From NCBI RefSeq assembly GCF_003443675.1, contig NZ_CP031963.1, positions 434,001 through 498,000 of the forward strand: a DNA stretch of 64,000 nucleotides, written 5' to 3'. Shown piece by piece: positions 19,101 through 25,813 of the stretch. This DNA comes from Aquimarina sp. BL5 (GTDB lineage Bacteria > Bacteroidota > Bacteroidia > Flavobacteriales > Flavobacteriaceae). The translations under genes were made by a program, and so were the position numbers. The stretch's first letter is position 1, and each line of letters starts with the position of its first letter. Under the pieces are notes generated by a model that saw nothing but the letters and a program-made list of their open reading frames with translations, was not told the DNA's origin and did no database searches.

Positions 19101-19259
19101 AAGAATGAAACCAATTTTTGTTATAGTTTTTCTGAAAGATAGGTTATGATCCAAAATATCTCTTGTGGTAAAAACTAATTGTCTTTCTTCATCCGTTAGT
19201 TCTGGAGGTAAATCAAATTTTTGGATTTCCGAATCTTTAAGGAAATTAATCTGCTTCAT
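16188..19259 (-). CDS. tnpA: Tn3-family transposase
   Basis: Full-length TnpA of 1023 residues (family about 950-1020). An N-terminal DUF4158-type domain (from FLKDSEIQKFDLPPELTDEE) is followed by the DDE catalytic region. The triad can be placed at Asp710 (HTSSDGQ), Asp782 (STDTHGY) and Glu918 (QLNKVELSH); the spacing of 72 and 136 residues is like other Tn3 transposases. The gene reads outward to the left inverted repeat, ending 26 bp inside it. Catalyses replicative transposition to a cointegrate that the resolvase then separates. No frameshift seen, so the element may still be active. Confidence 0.95.
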   Translation of the reverse strand: MKQINFLKDSEIQKFDLPPELTDEERQLVFTTRDILDHNLSFRKTITKIGFILQMGYFTLKRKFFLPYQFHKDDINFVIRLLDIKHSISISEYKKVAYNLHRKLILELNGYRKFSEFKKSFIQEAESLVKTSLKPKDIFYSLLDYLEERKVEIPKYYVFSNVVSEALNSFESILVKQIDKALTKSQKETLDSLMILPSNPDKLSSNNPYLITSLKKPEQGITPKKIRESLEDFYIIQDLHFTFLPAITTTDISKELLNYYAVWLIKAEHIQFESISNIEIKRLYLIAFIVYQFRLRQDLFTEIVLQCVPKYFNDTEKIVATQFLNQTIDQNSQKKSRFSNIRNIILSSKQQMTKVKEIIISNNYQDTEKVEKITQLLFKKENSFQDKLLEELSKIDPFNIKGIKDQLFFTQLSKGFRKIQNRVGNIIQILEFNPNTSNLEIISAINYYKDKKGKITNYAPTEFVSEKDNKWLFDEKGELDKSLYKVILYREISNHIKAGSLNLKYSDKYKSIDEYLISSEKWNSSKSELIERANLKEFKFVKGFLTNFKNILSDQYLKTNQGIGDNTNLKIGKDGKPRITTPKLNDVDTNNGCIEVLGSDQYLPLINILSEIRHTTKIGDVFVHYSRKTFKNNLSDDVLYAAIIGLGCNIGIRKMGKISKGIGADKLEYAVRWYFSKENLDEANRRILALINSLSLPKIFSKDKLHTSSDGQKFNVSIPSLHARYSYKYFGFGKGVSAYSFIDDQSKLFYNTIISTSEREAGYVLDGLMHNDEIESNIHSTDTHGYSEIVFGICNSLGIFFAPRIKNHKNQLLYTFKSHPRKNYQQKGYQILPAKGMQIDETILDTQWDNVIRLLCTIKLKEVRASEILSRLSSYSKQHPLYKALKELGRIYKTIFLLRYYSETPLRQAIEKQLNKVELSHLFAKAVFFGNNQEFKVSTKEEQEIALSCRHLIQNSIILWNYLFISEKLSKIESKQEYDRIIDILKQSSVMTWQHINMHGEYDFEISNKESKFDLKSILEFQI

Positions 19260-19320
19260 TTATAAAGGTTTAGATAGATTCATACCAAACTTGGGCAAAA
19301 TTTTACTAATTAACTTGTAA

Positions 19321-19614
19321 TCATTTTTTTTTAATATTCTTATTGATATATCGTAGTTTCCAAGATTCAATTTCTTCCCTTAGATCACTTATTTCTAATC
19401 GATAGTCCCGTAATAAATTTTCATAATGATCTAGGACATTATTCTTTTTTTCGTTTTGTAATGAATTTATAATCGATTCTTGTGATTGTACTTTTATATT
19501 ACGGATTATTAGAGCATCTTCAAGTTCTTTTAATTTAGAAGCCTGACTTTTACGTATATTCGATAATGAAATGACTTTATCGATAAGTTCTTGTTTAGAA
19601 AGTTCAGATAACAT
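19321..19614 (-). CDS. Small coiled-coil protein, unknown
   Basis: A 97-residue, charged, fully helical protein with heptad-like spacing (for example SKLKELEDALIIRN and RLEISDLREEIESW) and a Lys-rich tail. No family recognised. Its start overlaps the end of the metallophosphoesterase gene by 11 bp, so the two are co-translated. It lies between tnpA and the resolvase, a position where Tn3 elements carry passenger or accessory transposition genes. A coiled coil may bind the phosphoesterase or the transposase; this is a guess. Confidence 0.6.
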   Translation of the reverse strand: MLSELSKQELIDKVISLSNIRKSQASKLKELEDALIIRNIKVQSQESIINSLQNEKKNNVLDHYENLLRDYRLEISDLREEIESWKLRYINKNIKKK

Positions 19615-20176
19615 TATTTTTTCTGGTTTTAAATGGAGGTTTCCATTTTTTAGTTTTCATAATAACTTTTACTTCATCATAAGACAGAGGGCAGAAATTA
19701 TGGCAGTCTACTCCTATATCAAATGATAATGAATTTGGGTTATCCGGAAGCGTTCCGTGAGAATGTCCATATAAATGATAAGTGCCGTGGTGAGAAGCAT
19801 TCCATACTCTCAATCCGTAATGAAAAAGCACTAGTAATTGTTTTCCTCTCTCAAAATCAGTGTCTTGAACCGTTAATTCATAGTAATCCTTTATCCATTC
19901 AAACCTTTCCTTACAAGCTTCTCCTGATTTTTCATGATTACCCTTAATTAGATATATTCTACCATTCAATTTTTCTAATATTTTTTCAAGATTTTTAGGG
20001 TTAGTTAAACCAATATCACCTAAATGATATACTTGATCTTTTTTTCCAACTTTTTTATTCCACTTTTCGATTAAGACTTCATTCATCTCTTCCACGTGTG
20101 TAAAAGGGCGATTGGAAAATTTGATAATATTTGCATGACCAAAATGATGATCCGATGTAAAAAATATTTTACTCAT
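19604..20176 (-). CDS. Calcineurin-like metallophosphoesterase
   Basis: A 190-residue single-domain phosphoesterase with all metal motifs: SDHHFGH (residues 8-14), GDIG (about 53-56), GNHE (about 78-81), then a His in LFHYG and YGHSHG near residue 140. Such short enzymes resemble phage- and plasmid-borne phosphatases/phosphodiesterases of unknown substrate. First gene of a two-gene unit reading toward tnpA; its ATG is only 5 bp from a promoter box, which suggests a nearly leaderless mRNA. An unusual passenger between a Tn3 transposase and its resolvase. Confidence 0.85.
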   Translation of the reverse strand: MSKIFFTSDHHFGHANIIKFSNRPFTHVEEMNEVLIEKWNKKVGKKDQVYHLGDIGLTNPKNLEKILEKLNGRIYLIKGNHEKSGEACKERFEWIKDYYELTVQDTDFERGKQLLVLFHYGLRVWNASHHGTYHLYGHSHGTLPDNPNSLSFDIGVDCHNFCPLSYDEVKVIMKTKKWKPPFKTRKNNVI

Positions 20177-20180
20177 ACAT

Positions 20181-20188
20181 CAAAGTTA
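20181..20188 (-). promoter_or_regulatory. Promoter -7 box TAACTTTG (minus strand)
   Basis: CAAAGTTA on the plus strand reads TAACTTTG on the minus strand, a perfect TAnnTTTG match immediately before the phosphoesterase start. Transcription would begin within a few bases of the ATG. Confidence 0.5.
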
Positions 20189-20235
20189 TTAAATAATAGT
20201 AAGATTAAAATTAATTCCTACAGATAAGTAGTACT

Positions 20236-20344
20236 ATAAAACGGTCGTTTTATGAGACATCTCTGACACCCTGACAGAAATATTATAATTAGTAACATTT
20301 TCGGTCTTTTTTAGTAGTTTTGTTAAATAATCTTTTATGAGACA
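20236..20344. promoter_or_regulatory. Resolvase res-like site
   Basis: The intergenic region between two divergent transposon genes contains an inverted repeat ATAAAACG-GT-CGTTTTAT (20236-20253) and two direct copies of TTTTATGAGACA (20248-20259 and 20333-20344), 85 bp apart. GAGACA/TGTCTC-like arms are what serine resolvases bind. The second copy lies between the resolvase promoter box and its ATG, so bound resolvase would repress its own gene. Position and layout fit a Tn3 res site; subsites are inferred, not proven. Confidence 0.6.
20315..20322 (+). promoter_or_regulatory. Promoter -7 box TAGTTTTG for the resolvase
   Basis: Perfect TAnnTTTG match 25 bp upstream of the resolvase ATG at 20348. 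The repeat at 20333-20344 overlaps the predicted leader, allowing autoregulation. Confidence 0.55.
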
Positions 20345-20347
20345 ATT

Positions 20348-20962
20348 ATGATTGTTGGATATGCAAGAGTATCAACACCTGATCAAAAAATAGAATCACA
20401 AATAGATTTACTTGAGGAAGCTGGGTGTGAAAAAATTTATACTGACATTGCCAGTGGAGTTAGAGAAGATCGGTCTGGACTGAATGAGATGATAGAATAT
20501 CTCAGAAAGGGTGATATAGTTTACACTTATAAAAATGATAGGATCTTTAGATCATTAAAAAATATGATTGACCTTATAGATACCTTCAATGAAAAGGGTG
20601 TTCATTTTAAAAGCCTTAGTGAACCAGAGTTCGATACAACTTCTGCAAATGGAAAATTTTTATTACAGATTTTTGCTGCAGTTGCAGAATTCGAGCGTAA
20701 CCTTATTAGTGAAAGAACCAAAATTGGTCTTAATAATGCTAGAAAAAGAAAAAAACTCTTAGGAAGACCTAAAGGACCTAAAAAGGAAACCGTAGAAAAA
20801 TATCAATATGCAAAGCATCTTTATGATAACCAGAATATTCCTATAGATAAAGCATGCGAAAAGGCAGGAGTGAGTAAGGCTACTTTTTATAGAGTTGAAA
20901 AGGAAATAAATAATAAGAAAATACCAAATTCTGCAAATAGGCTTAATGTAAAAAAGCATTAA
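20348..20962 (+). CDS. tnpR: Serine resolvase/invertase
   Basis: Small serine recombinase of 204 residues. The catalytic serine is Ser9 in YARVSTPDQ; the N-terminal catalytic domain continues through RSGLNEMIEYLRKGD and the long E-helix FAAVAEFERNLISERT, followed by GRPKGPKK and a C-terminal helix-turn-helix (DKACEKAGVSKATFYRVEKE). It resolves Tn3 cointegrates at the adjacent res-like region. The gene symbol is assigned by context; relatives also act as DNA invertases. Confidence 0.9.
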   Translation: MIVGYARVSTPDQKIESQIDLLEEAGCEKIYTDIASGVREDRSGLNEMIEYLRKGDIVYTYKNDRIFRSLKNMIDLIDTFNEKGVHFKSLSEPEFDTTSANGKFLLQIFAAVAEFERNLISERTKIGLNNARKRKKLLGRPKGPKKETVEKYQYAKHLYDNQNIPIDKACEKAGVSKATFYRVEKEINNKKIPNSANRLNVKKH

Positions 20963-21033
20963 TAACTTAATATTGTTTAAATTGATATAAGTATAGGTTT
21001 GTTTATAATTTATATAATTTCTACCTTTATGAA

Positions 21034-21243
21034 ATGCCTGAGAGACTTAATAGGATTAAAGAAATACTTGTAATACAGGATGTAAGCCAAAAAGATCTTG
21101 CAAAAAGACTAGGTAAAAATCCAAATACTATAGCTTCAATTTGTAATAACAAGTCTCAGCCTCATTTAAAAGATTTAAAATTAATAGCAGAAATTCTTGA
21201 TGTAGACATTCGAGAATTGCTTGTACCTACTAAAAGCAATTAA
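21034..21243 (+). CDS. XRE-type regulator, probable R-M controller protein
   Basis: A 69-residue lambda-repressor-like helix-turn-helix protein (VSQKDLAKRLGKNPNTIASI, then LKLIAEILDVDIRELL). Its stop is 7 bp before the methyltransferase ATG. In restriction-modification loci such small XRE proteins time expression of methyltransferase and nuclease (C proteins), and that is the inferred role. TACCTTTA at 21022-21029 is a near match to the promoter box and lies 5 bp before the ATG. Confidence 0.8.
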   Translation: MPERLNRIKEILVIQDVSQKDLAKRLGKNPNTIASICNNKSQPHLKDLKLIAEILDVDIRELLVPTKSN

Positions 21244-21250
21244 CGCATCG

Positions 21251-24200
21251 ATGTTAGAAAAGTTATTTAAAAAATTAGGGTATACCAGGCAGAATGGGTT
21301 ATATATATTTTCAGAATCTGAAAAAGATATACTGGATAATTTCCCTAGTAGAATTAGTAGAGTGTTAATTGATGTAATTAAGCCATATGCTATTTTTAGC
21401 TTAGATTCACATGATAAGAATGAAGATCATGTAAAACCATTTAATAATCCTCTTATACTGTTTTACGATAACCCATCAAAAGACGACTATGATTTGATCC
21501 CTAAGCATTCATTTAATCTCAGTCGTTCTCCAATTATCATAATTAACAGAGATAATAATATTGAAATTTTTAATGGATTTGACTTTTCTGAAAATAACCA
21601 CAAATGGTTAAAGTCTATTGAAATTGATCATGATTTATTATCCATTTCTAAATTAAGATCTGGTAAAGGTTGGAAGTCTATTCATGAAGAGTATTTTAAT
21701 AAAATAAAAACAGTAGATCGTTATTTGCTAAGTAATATTACTGATGCTAGAAGAATCTTAATAGCAAAAGAAAATAACTTTCCTGCTGGTAATTTATCAC
21801 CTGATGTAGCTAATAGACTTATAGGACGATTAATATTTATACGATATTTAATAGATAGAAGAGTTACGTTTAATGATCAAGATATACTATTAGGTAATAA
21901 TAAAACAGAACGTCAAAAAGCTTTAAATCAATTGTTATTAGATCATAAAAAGACCTATGATTTCTTTGATTACATAAATAAAAAATTTAAAGGAGACTTG
22001 TTTCCTTTAAATTTTGAAAATCAAGGGCTTCCATTTTTAGAACGAGATTATGTAAGGAAAGAAAATCTAGAAGTCTTACATTATCTCTTCACTTGTTCTA
22101 ATATGTTTAAAGGAAATAAAGTAAAAGGTTACACTGTTCAACCTTCACTCTTCAATGTATATGATTTTGAGATAATACCAGTTGAACTTATTAGTAATAT
22201 ATATGAGAGTTTCTTGGGTAATACAGTTTTTTCAAAAGGTGAGATTGTTACTAAGCTATCAAAACAAAATCAGGTTAAAGCATTCTATACTCCACCATTT
22301 TTAGTTGACTATGTCTTAAGCCAAACTGTAAAACCGCATCTAGGAAAATCAAATATCACTAAATGTAAGATACTAGATCCTTCTTGTGGTTCGGGAATTT
22401 TCTTGGTGGAATCATTGAGACGAATAATCGATAAAGAAATCAAAGTAGAGGAGGCTTCTTTCTCTAACGGATTAAAAAAGGAGCTTATTTCTAATGACCG
22501 TTTGTGGGAACTTCTGGAAGATAATATCTACGGAATAGACATAGATCAAAATGCTATAGAGATTACAATATTCTCACTATATATAACATTACTTGACTAT
22601 AAAACACATCCCAAAGAAATAGAGAATTTTGAGTTTCGTCCGTTAAGAAATAAAAATCTTTTTGGTGGTTCTGAAGCTGATTTCTTTAATACAGATAATC
22701 CTTTCAATAAACTTTTTAAAAAGAAAGTGAAACTTGATTTTATAGTAGGTAATCCTCCTTGGGGAGCTGTGCTTAAGTCTAATTATGTAAATTATATAAA
22801 AGAAAGAGCACTTGCTGAAAAACAAAAAGAACCAAAAGCAGTACGTTTAGCAATAGGTAACAAAGAAATCTCTCAGGCTTTTATGGTACGAGTGGATGAT
22901 CTAATACAGTCAAATGCACAAACAAAAATATGTTTTATTGTTACAGGGAAAAATCTTTATAATTCCGATAAAAGTGCTGAAAATTGGAGAAAGTATTTTT
23001 TAACTAATTTCAATATACATCAATGTTTTGATTTATTTGGAATTAACAATAAAATTGCTGGTGGTAATCAGGTTTTTGATAATGCGAAACAACCACCTGC
23101 TATATTACTATATTCCAAGAAAACTAATGATTCTAAAAAGAATATTGTAAAGCATATTGTAGCTAGAGCTAATTTGTATTATCATTATTTCAAGACAATT
23201 GTTATTGAAAAAAATGATGTTAAATTAGTTAATCAAAAGCTATTCTTAGCTGATGACAAACTCTGGAAAGTTATGATGTACGGAAACTCTCTTGATTATC
23301 TTTTTGTTAAAAAAATAAAACAACAGGGTACTACTGTATCGGAGATCATGGAAGAATCTGGGTTGCAATTAAAAGGAGGTTTCAAATCAAAAGACAGCAA
23401 TGTAAGGGTAGAAAAAAGAAAAGATACAACCATGTTATGGGACTATGACTATATAGAAGTTGAAGGTGAAAAAGGATTAAAACAATACGAGGTTTCTGTT
23501 AATAAAACATTCAAACAAAAATTAGAGAAACTTAATCTAAATGGTGTACTTAATAGTGACTTACGCGTCCCTCAAATTGCTGAGATATCAATATTTAAAG
23601 GAGTTAAGTTATTAATCAAAAAAGGATTAGATCAATATTTAAATCATAGAGCGGTAAGTGCCGTAGTTGAAAATAATTGTGTTTTTTCTGCAACAATTGC
23701 TTCTATTAGTTTAATAAGTGGTTCAATTTCCAAAAAAGATGAAGATATCCTGTATAGTATGTCTGCTATTTTTAATTCTAAATTATTTACCTACTATTTG
23801 CTTATGACCAGTTCATCTTTTGGAGCAGGAAGAAATAGGGTTAATTACAAGGAGTTTTTAGATATGCCTTTCGTAACAGATTCTGAATTGAGTTACTACT
23901 CTAGAGAAATTCACAAGTCTACAAAAGGTAATCTCATGAATCAAACTCAGGAACAAATTAATGTTCTTGAAAAACTGATAGAGAATAAAATTGATCACCT
24001 TTATAAAATAAGTCCTCTTGAAAAAGAGCTTATTAATTACGCATTAGACGTTAGTATTCCTGTTATGAAGAGAGCAGATCTTTCAAGTAATGTGTTACCC
24101 TCTATTTTTAAAATGATTAATAAAAACAATAATAAAATACTTTCAGATTATTGCGATGTTTTTATTAATCATTTCTCAAAGAGGTTCAATAAAAAGAATA

Positions 24201-24529
24201 AGATGTTTGCTATTGATATCTTTATTAATGAAGATTTCATCGCATTACATTTCATCATTATTGAAAAACAAAACAAAACCATTAAATATAGTTATGAAGC
24301 AGATATTGATTCTACTGTAATTGCATTAGGAGGCTTAAGTGTTAACGAGGTAAGTTCAGGACTTTTTACACAGCAAGATATAAGGGGGTTTAATAAAGAC
24401 TCTTTTTATCTTATTAAACCAAACATCGTGAAAAACTGGCATTTAGCGATGGCTCACGTTGATCTTATTGAGTTTATTGAAGCAATAGCTAATGCAGAAA
24501 TTAATAATGTAAAACAAAAAATAAATTAA
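21251..24529 (+). CDS. Eco57I-like N6-adenine DNA methyltransferase
   Basis: Large class I DNA methyltransferase of 1092 residues. The SAM-binding motif I is DPSCGSGIF from Asp376, the catalytic motif IV is NPPW from Asn501, which is diagnostic of N6-adenine methylation, and GIDIDQNAIEI lies between. The C-terminal third (about 690-900) should hold the target-recognition domain. The N-terminal 180 residues show no PD-(D/E)xK motif, so cleavage is assigned to the next gene. ATG 21251 (MLEKLF) is preferred over a TTG at 21221 that lies inside the XRE gene. The stop overlaps the nuclease start by one base. Confidence 0.88.
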   Translation: MLEKLFKKLGYTRQNGLYIFSESEKDILDNFPSRISRVLIDVIKPYAIFSLDSHDKNEDHVKPFNNPLILFYDNPSKDDYDLIPKHSFNLSRSPIIIINRDNNIEIFNGFDFSENNHKWLKSIEIDHDLLSISKLRSGKGWKSIHEEYFNKIKTVDRYLLSNITDARRILIAKENNFPAGNLSPDVANRLIGRLIFIRYLIDRRVTFNDQDILLGNNKTERQKALNQLLLDHKKTYDFFDYINKKFKGDLFPLNFENQGLPFLERDYVRKENLEVLHYLFTCSNMFKGNKVKGYTVQPSLFNVYDFEIIPVELISNIYESFLGNTVFSKGEIVTKLSKQNQVKAFYTPPFLVDYVLSQTVKPHLGKSNITKCKILDPSCGSGIFLVESLRRIIDKEIKVEEASFSNGLKKELISNDRLWELLEDNIYGIDIDQNAIEITIFSLYITLLDYKTHPKEIENFEFRPLRNKNLFGGSEADFFNTDNPFNKLFKKKVKLDFIVGNPPWGAVLKSNYVNYIKERALAEKQKEPKAVRLAIGNKEISQAFMVRVDDLIQSNAQTKICFIVTGKNLYNSDKSAENWRKYFLTNFNIHQCFDLFGINNKIAGGNQVFDNAKQPPAILLYSKKTNDSKKNIVKHIVARANLYYHYFKTIVIEKNDVKLVNQKLFLADDKLWKVMMYGNSLDYLFVKKIKQQGTTVSEIMEESGLQLKGGFKSKDSNVRVEKRKDTTMLWDYDYIEVEGEKGLKQYEVSVNKTFKQKLEKLNLNGVLNSDLRVPQIAEISIFKGVKLLIKKGLDQYLNHRAVSAVVENNCVFSATIASISLISGSISKKDEDILYSMSAIFNSKLFTYYLLMTSSSFGAGRNRVNYKEFLDMPFVTDSELSYYSREIHKSTKGNLMNQTQEQINVLEKLIENKIDHLYKISPLEKELINYALDVSIPVMKRADLSSNVLPSIFKMINKNNNKILSDYCDVFINHFSKRFNKKNKMFAIDIFINEDFIALHFIIIEKQNKTIKYSYEADIDSTVIALGGLSVNEVSSGLFTQQDIRGFNKDSFYLIKPNIVKNWHLAMAHVDLIEFIEAIANAEINNVKQKIN

Positions 24530-25266
24530 TGAACGCAGATTGTTTTACATATACCAGCGAACCATATTATCAAGAAAATATATTTAATCTTCTTGGTTAC
24601 GCTCAATCCGAAATTAAAAAGATTCGATCAAAAACTAAATTTTCTAGAGCTGATATTCTTGCAAAACATATAGTAAAAAAAGGTAAGGCTGGATCAAAAA
24701 CAAAACTTGAGCTTGAAGACTATCTTAGAAATGATCTTGTTCAAAATTATTTAACCATTTACAAGACCAAATTTAATCTTGACCATCTATACTTTATACC
24801 TGGAGCTGACGAAATTAATGATGGAGTTACGACAGGTAGTTTAGATATCAAGGTTATTTTTCCTAATAAATCATTACTCTCAGGTGAAGAGTATCTAGCT
24901 ATAGAATGTAAAAGAATAAATAAGCTTCTTGATAAGAAACGATATTATATTGATGAAGGGGTAAATAGATTTATCACTAGACAATATTACCCTGAAGCTG
25001 ATACGAAAGTTGCTTTTATGTTATCTTTTATGGAATGTGAAAAAGACTCTCAAAAACAATATCCAATTGATATTGTAAAAGATTTTAATACTTTACTTCA
25101 AGAAGCTTACGAAAAGAATGTCATTGATAATATTGGTGAAAAAGACCTAAATATGGATATAGATCCTACTCTTGAAGTCTTTAATTCTTTAATTAAAAGA
25201 ATTGATAGTACAGAACTCATAGTTTATCACGTATTTTTAGATTACTACGACATTATTGATTCTTAA
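24529..25266 (+). CDS. PD-(D/E)xK nuclease, probable restriction endonuclease
   Basis: A 245-residue protein with no family name I can assign, but with a clear PD-(D/E)xK core: Asp106 in GSLDIKVIF, then Glu126-Cys-Lys128 in LAIECKRI, at the 20-residue spacing usual in these nucleases, followed by a helix carrying RFITRQYYPEA. It is translationally coupled (TAATG) to the methyltransferase gene, the arrangement expected for a type II restriction pair. Recognition site unknown. Confidence 0.78.
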   Translation: MNADCFTYTSEPYYQENIFNLLGYAQSEIKKIRSKTKFSRADILAKHIVKKGKAGSKTKLELEDYLRNDLVQNYLTIYKTKFNLDHLYFIPGADEINDGVTTGSLDIKVIFPNKSLLSGEEYLAIECKRINKLLDKKRYYIDEGVNRFITRQYYPEADTKVAFMLSFMECEKDSQKQYPIDIVKDFNTLLQEAYEKNVIDNIGEKDLNMDIDPTLEVFNSLIKRIDSTELIVYHVFLDYYDIIDS

Positions 25267-25446
25267 TAATTTGACAATCATCATAACTAAAATTACAAAC
25301 CACTAACGGAAATTTTGCGGATTTTTGGTATAAAGCCAACTACTGCAAAGGAGGCTAATTAATATCAAAGGCTATACTTTTTAATGGAAGTCATTTATGC
25401 GAACTTTGCACAGCCATTGCATCAAATAATTTTTAACTTTACGGCA

Positions 25447-25764
25447 ATGAAATTTTTAACAGTCATATTATCATTAACAATACTGTTCTTATCAGCAAAA
25501 CCTTGTTCTGATGGTCAAAACATGGAAGACCAACACCCAGAAGAGATAAGTGTTAATCACAATCATCAAGAAGATAGTGACGACTCTTGCCCTATTACCT
25601 GTATCTGTAATTGTTGTGGTATATCAATTACCTATGAACCTTTGGTGACATTTGAGTTATTAAATTTTCACAAAATTTCTACTCAAGTAATATCTATTTA
25701 TAAGTCGAATTATAGATTTAACTTTCATTCCAATATTTGGCAACCGCCACAAGTAATTAGCTAA
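25447..25764 (+). CDS. DUF6660-like Cys/His-rich secreted protein
   Basis: A 105-residue protein with a signal peptide (MKFLTVILSLTILFLSAKPC) followed by a His/Asp-rich stretch (NHNHQEDSDD) and a cysteine cluster CPITCICNCCG. Such proteins are regularly encoded directly ahead of TonB-dependent receptors in Bacteroidota metal loci and probably bind metal in the periplasm (inference). The ATG at 25447 gives a normal signal peptide; an upstream start at 25384 would add an unlikely leader that contains a promoter-like ACTTTGCAC (about 25403-25411). First gene of the metal operon. Confidence 0.72.
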   Translation: MKFLTVILSLTILFLSAKPCSDGQNMEDQHPEEISVNHNHQEDSDDSCPITCICNCCGISITYEPLVTFELLNFHKISTQVISIYKSNYRFNFHSNIWQPPQVIS

Positions 25765-25813
25765 AACAATACGGTTTTAAATCAATTATTTAGTTAATCA
25801 CAATCATATTTTA

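Noticed and set aside
21251..24529. BREX or DISARM defence system
   Set aside because: The methyltransferase resembles PglX in size and motifs, but no BrxC, PglZ, helicase or protease genes are present; the three-gene arrangement is a simple R-M unit.
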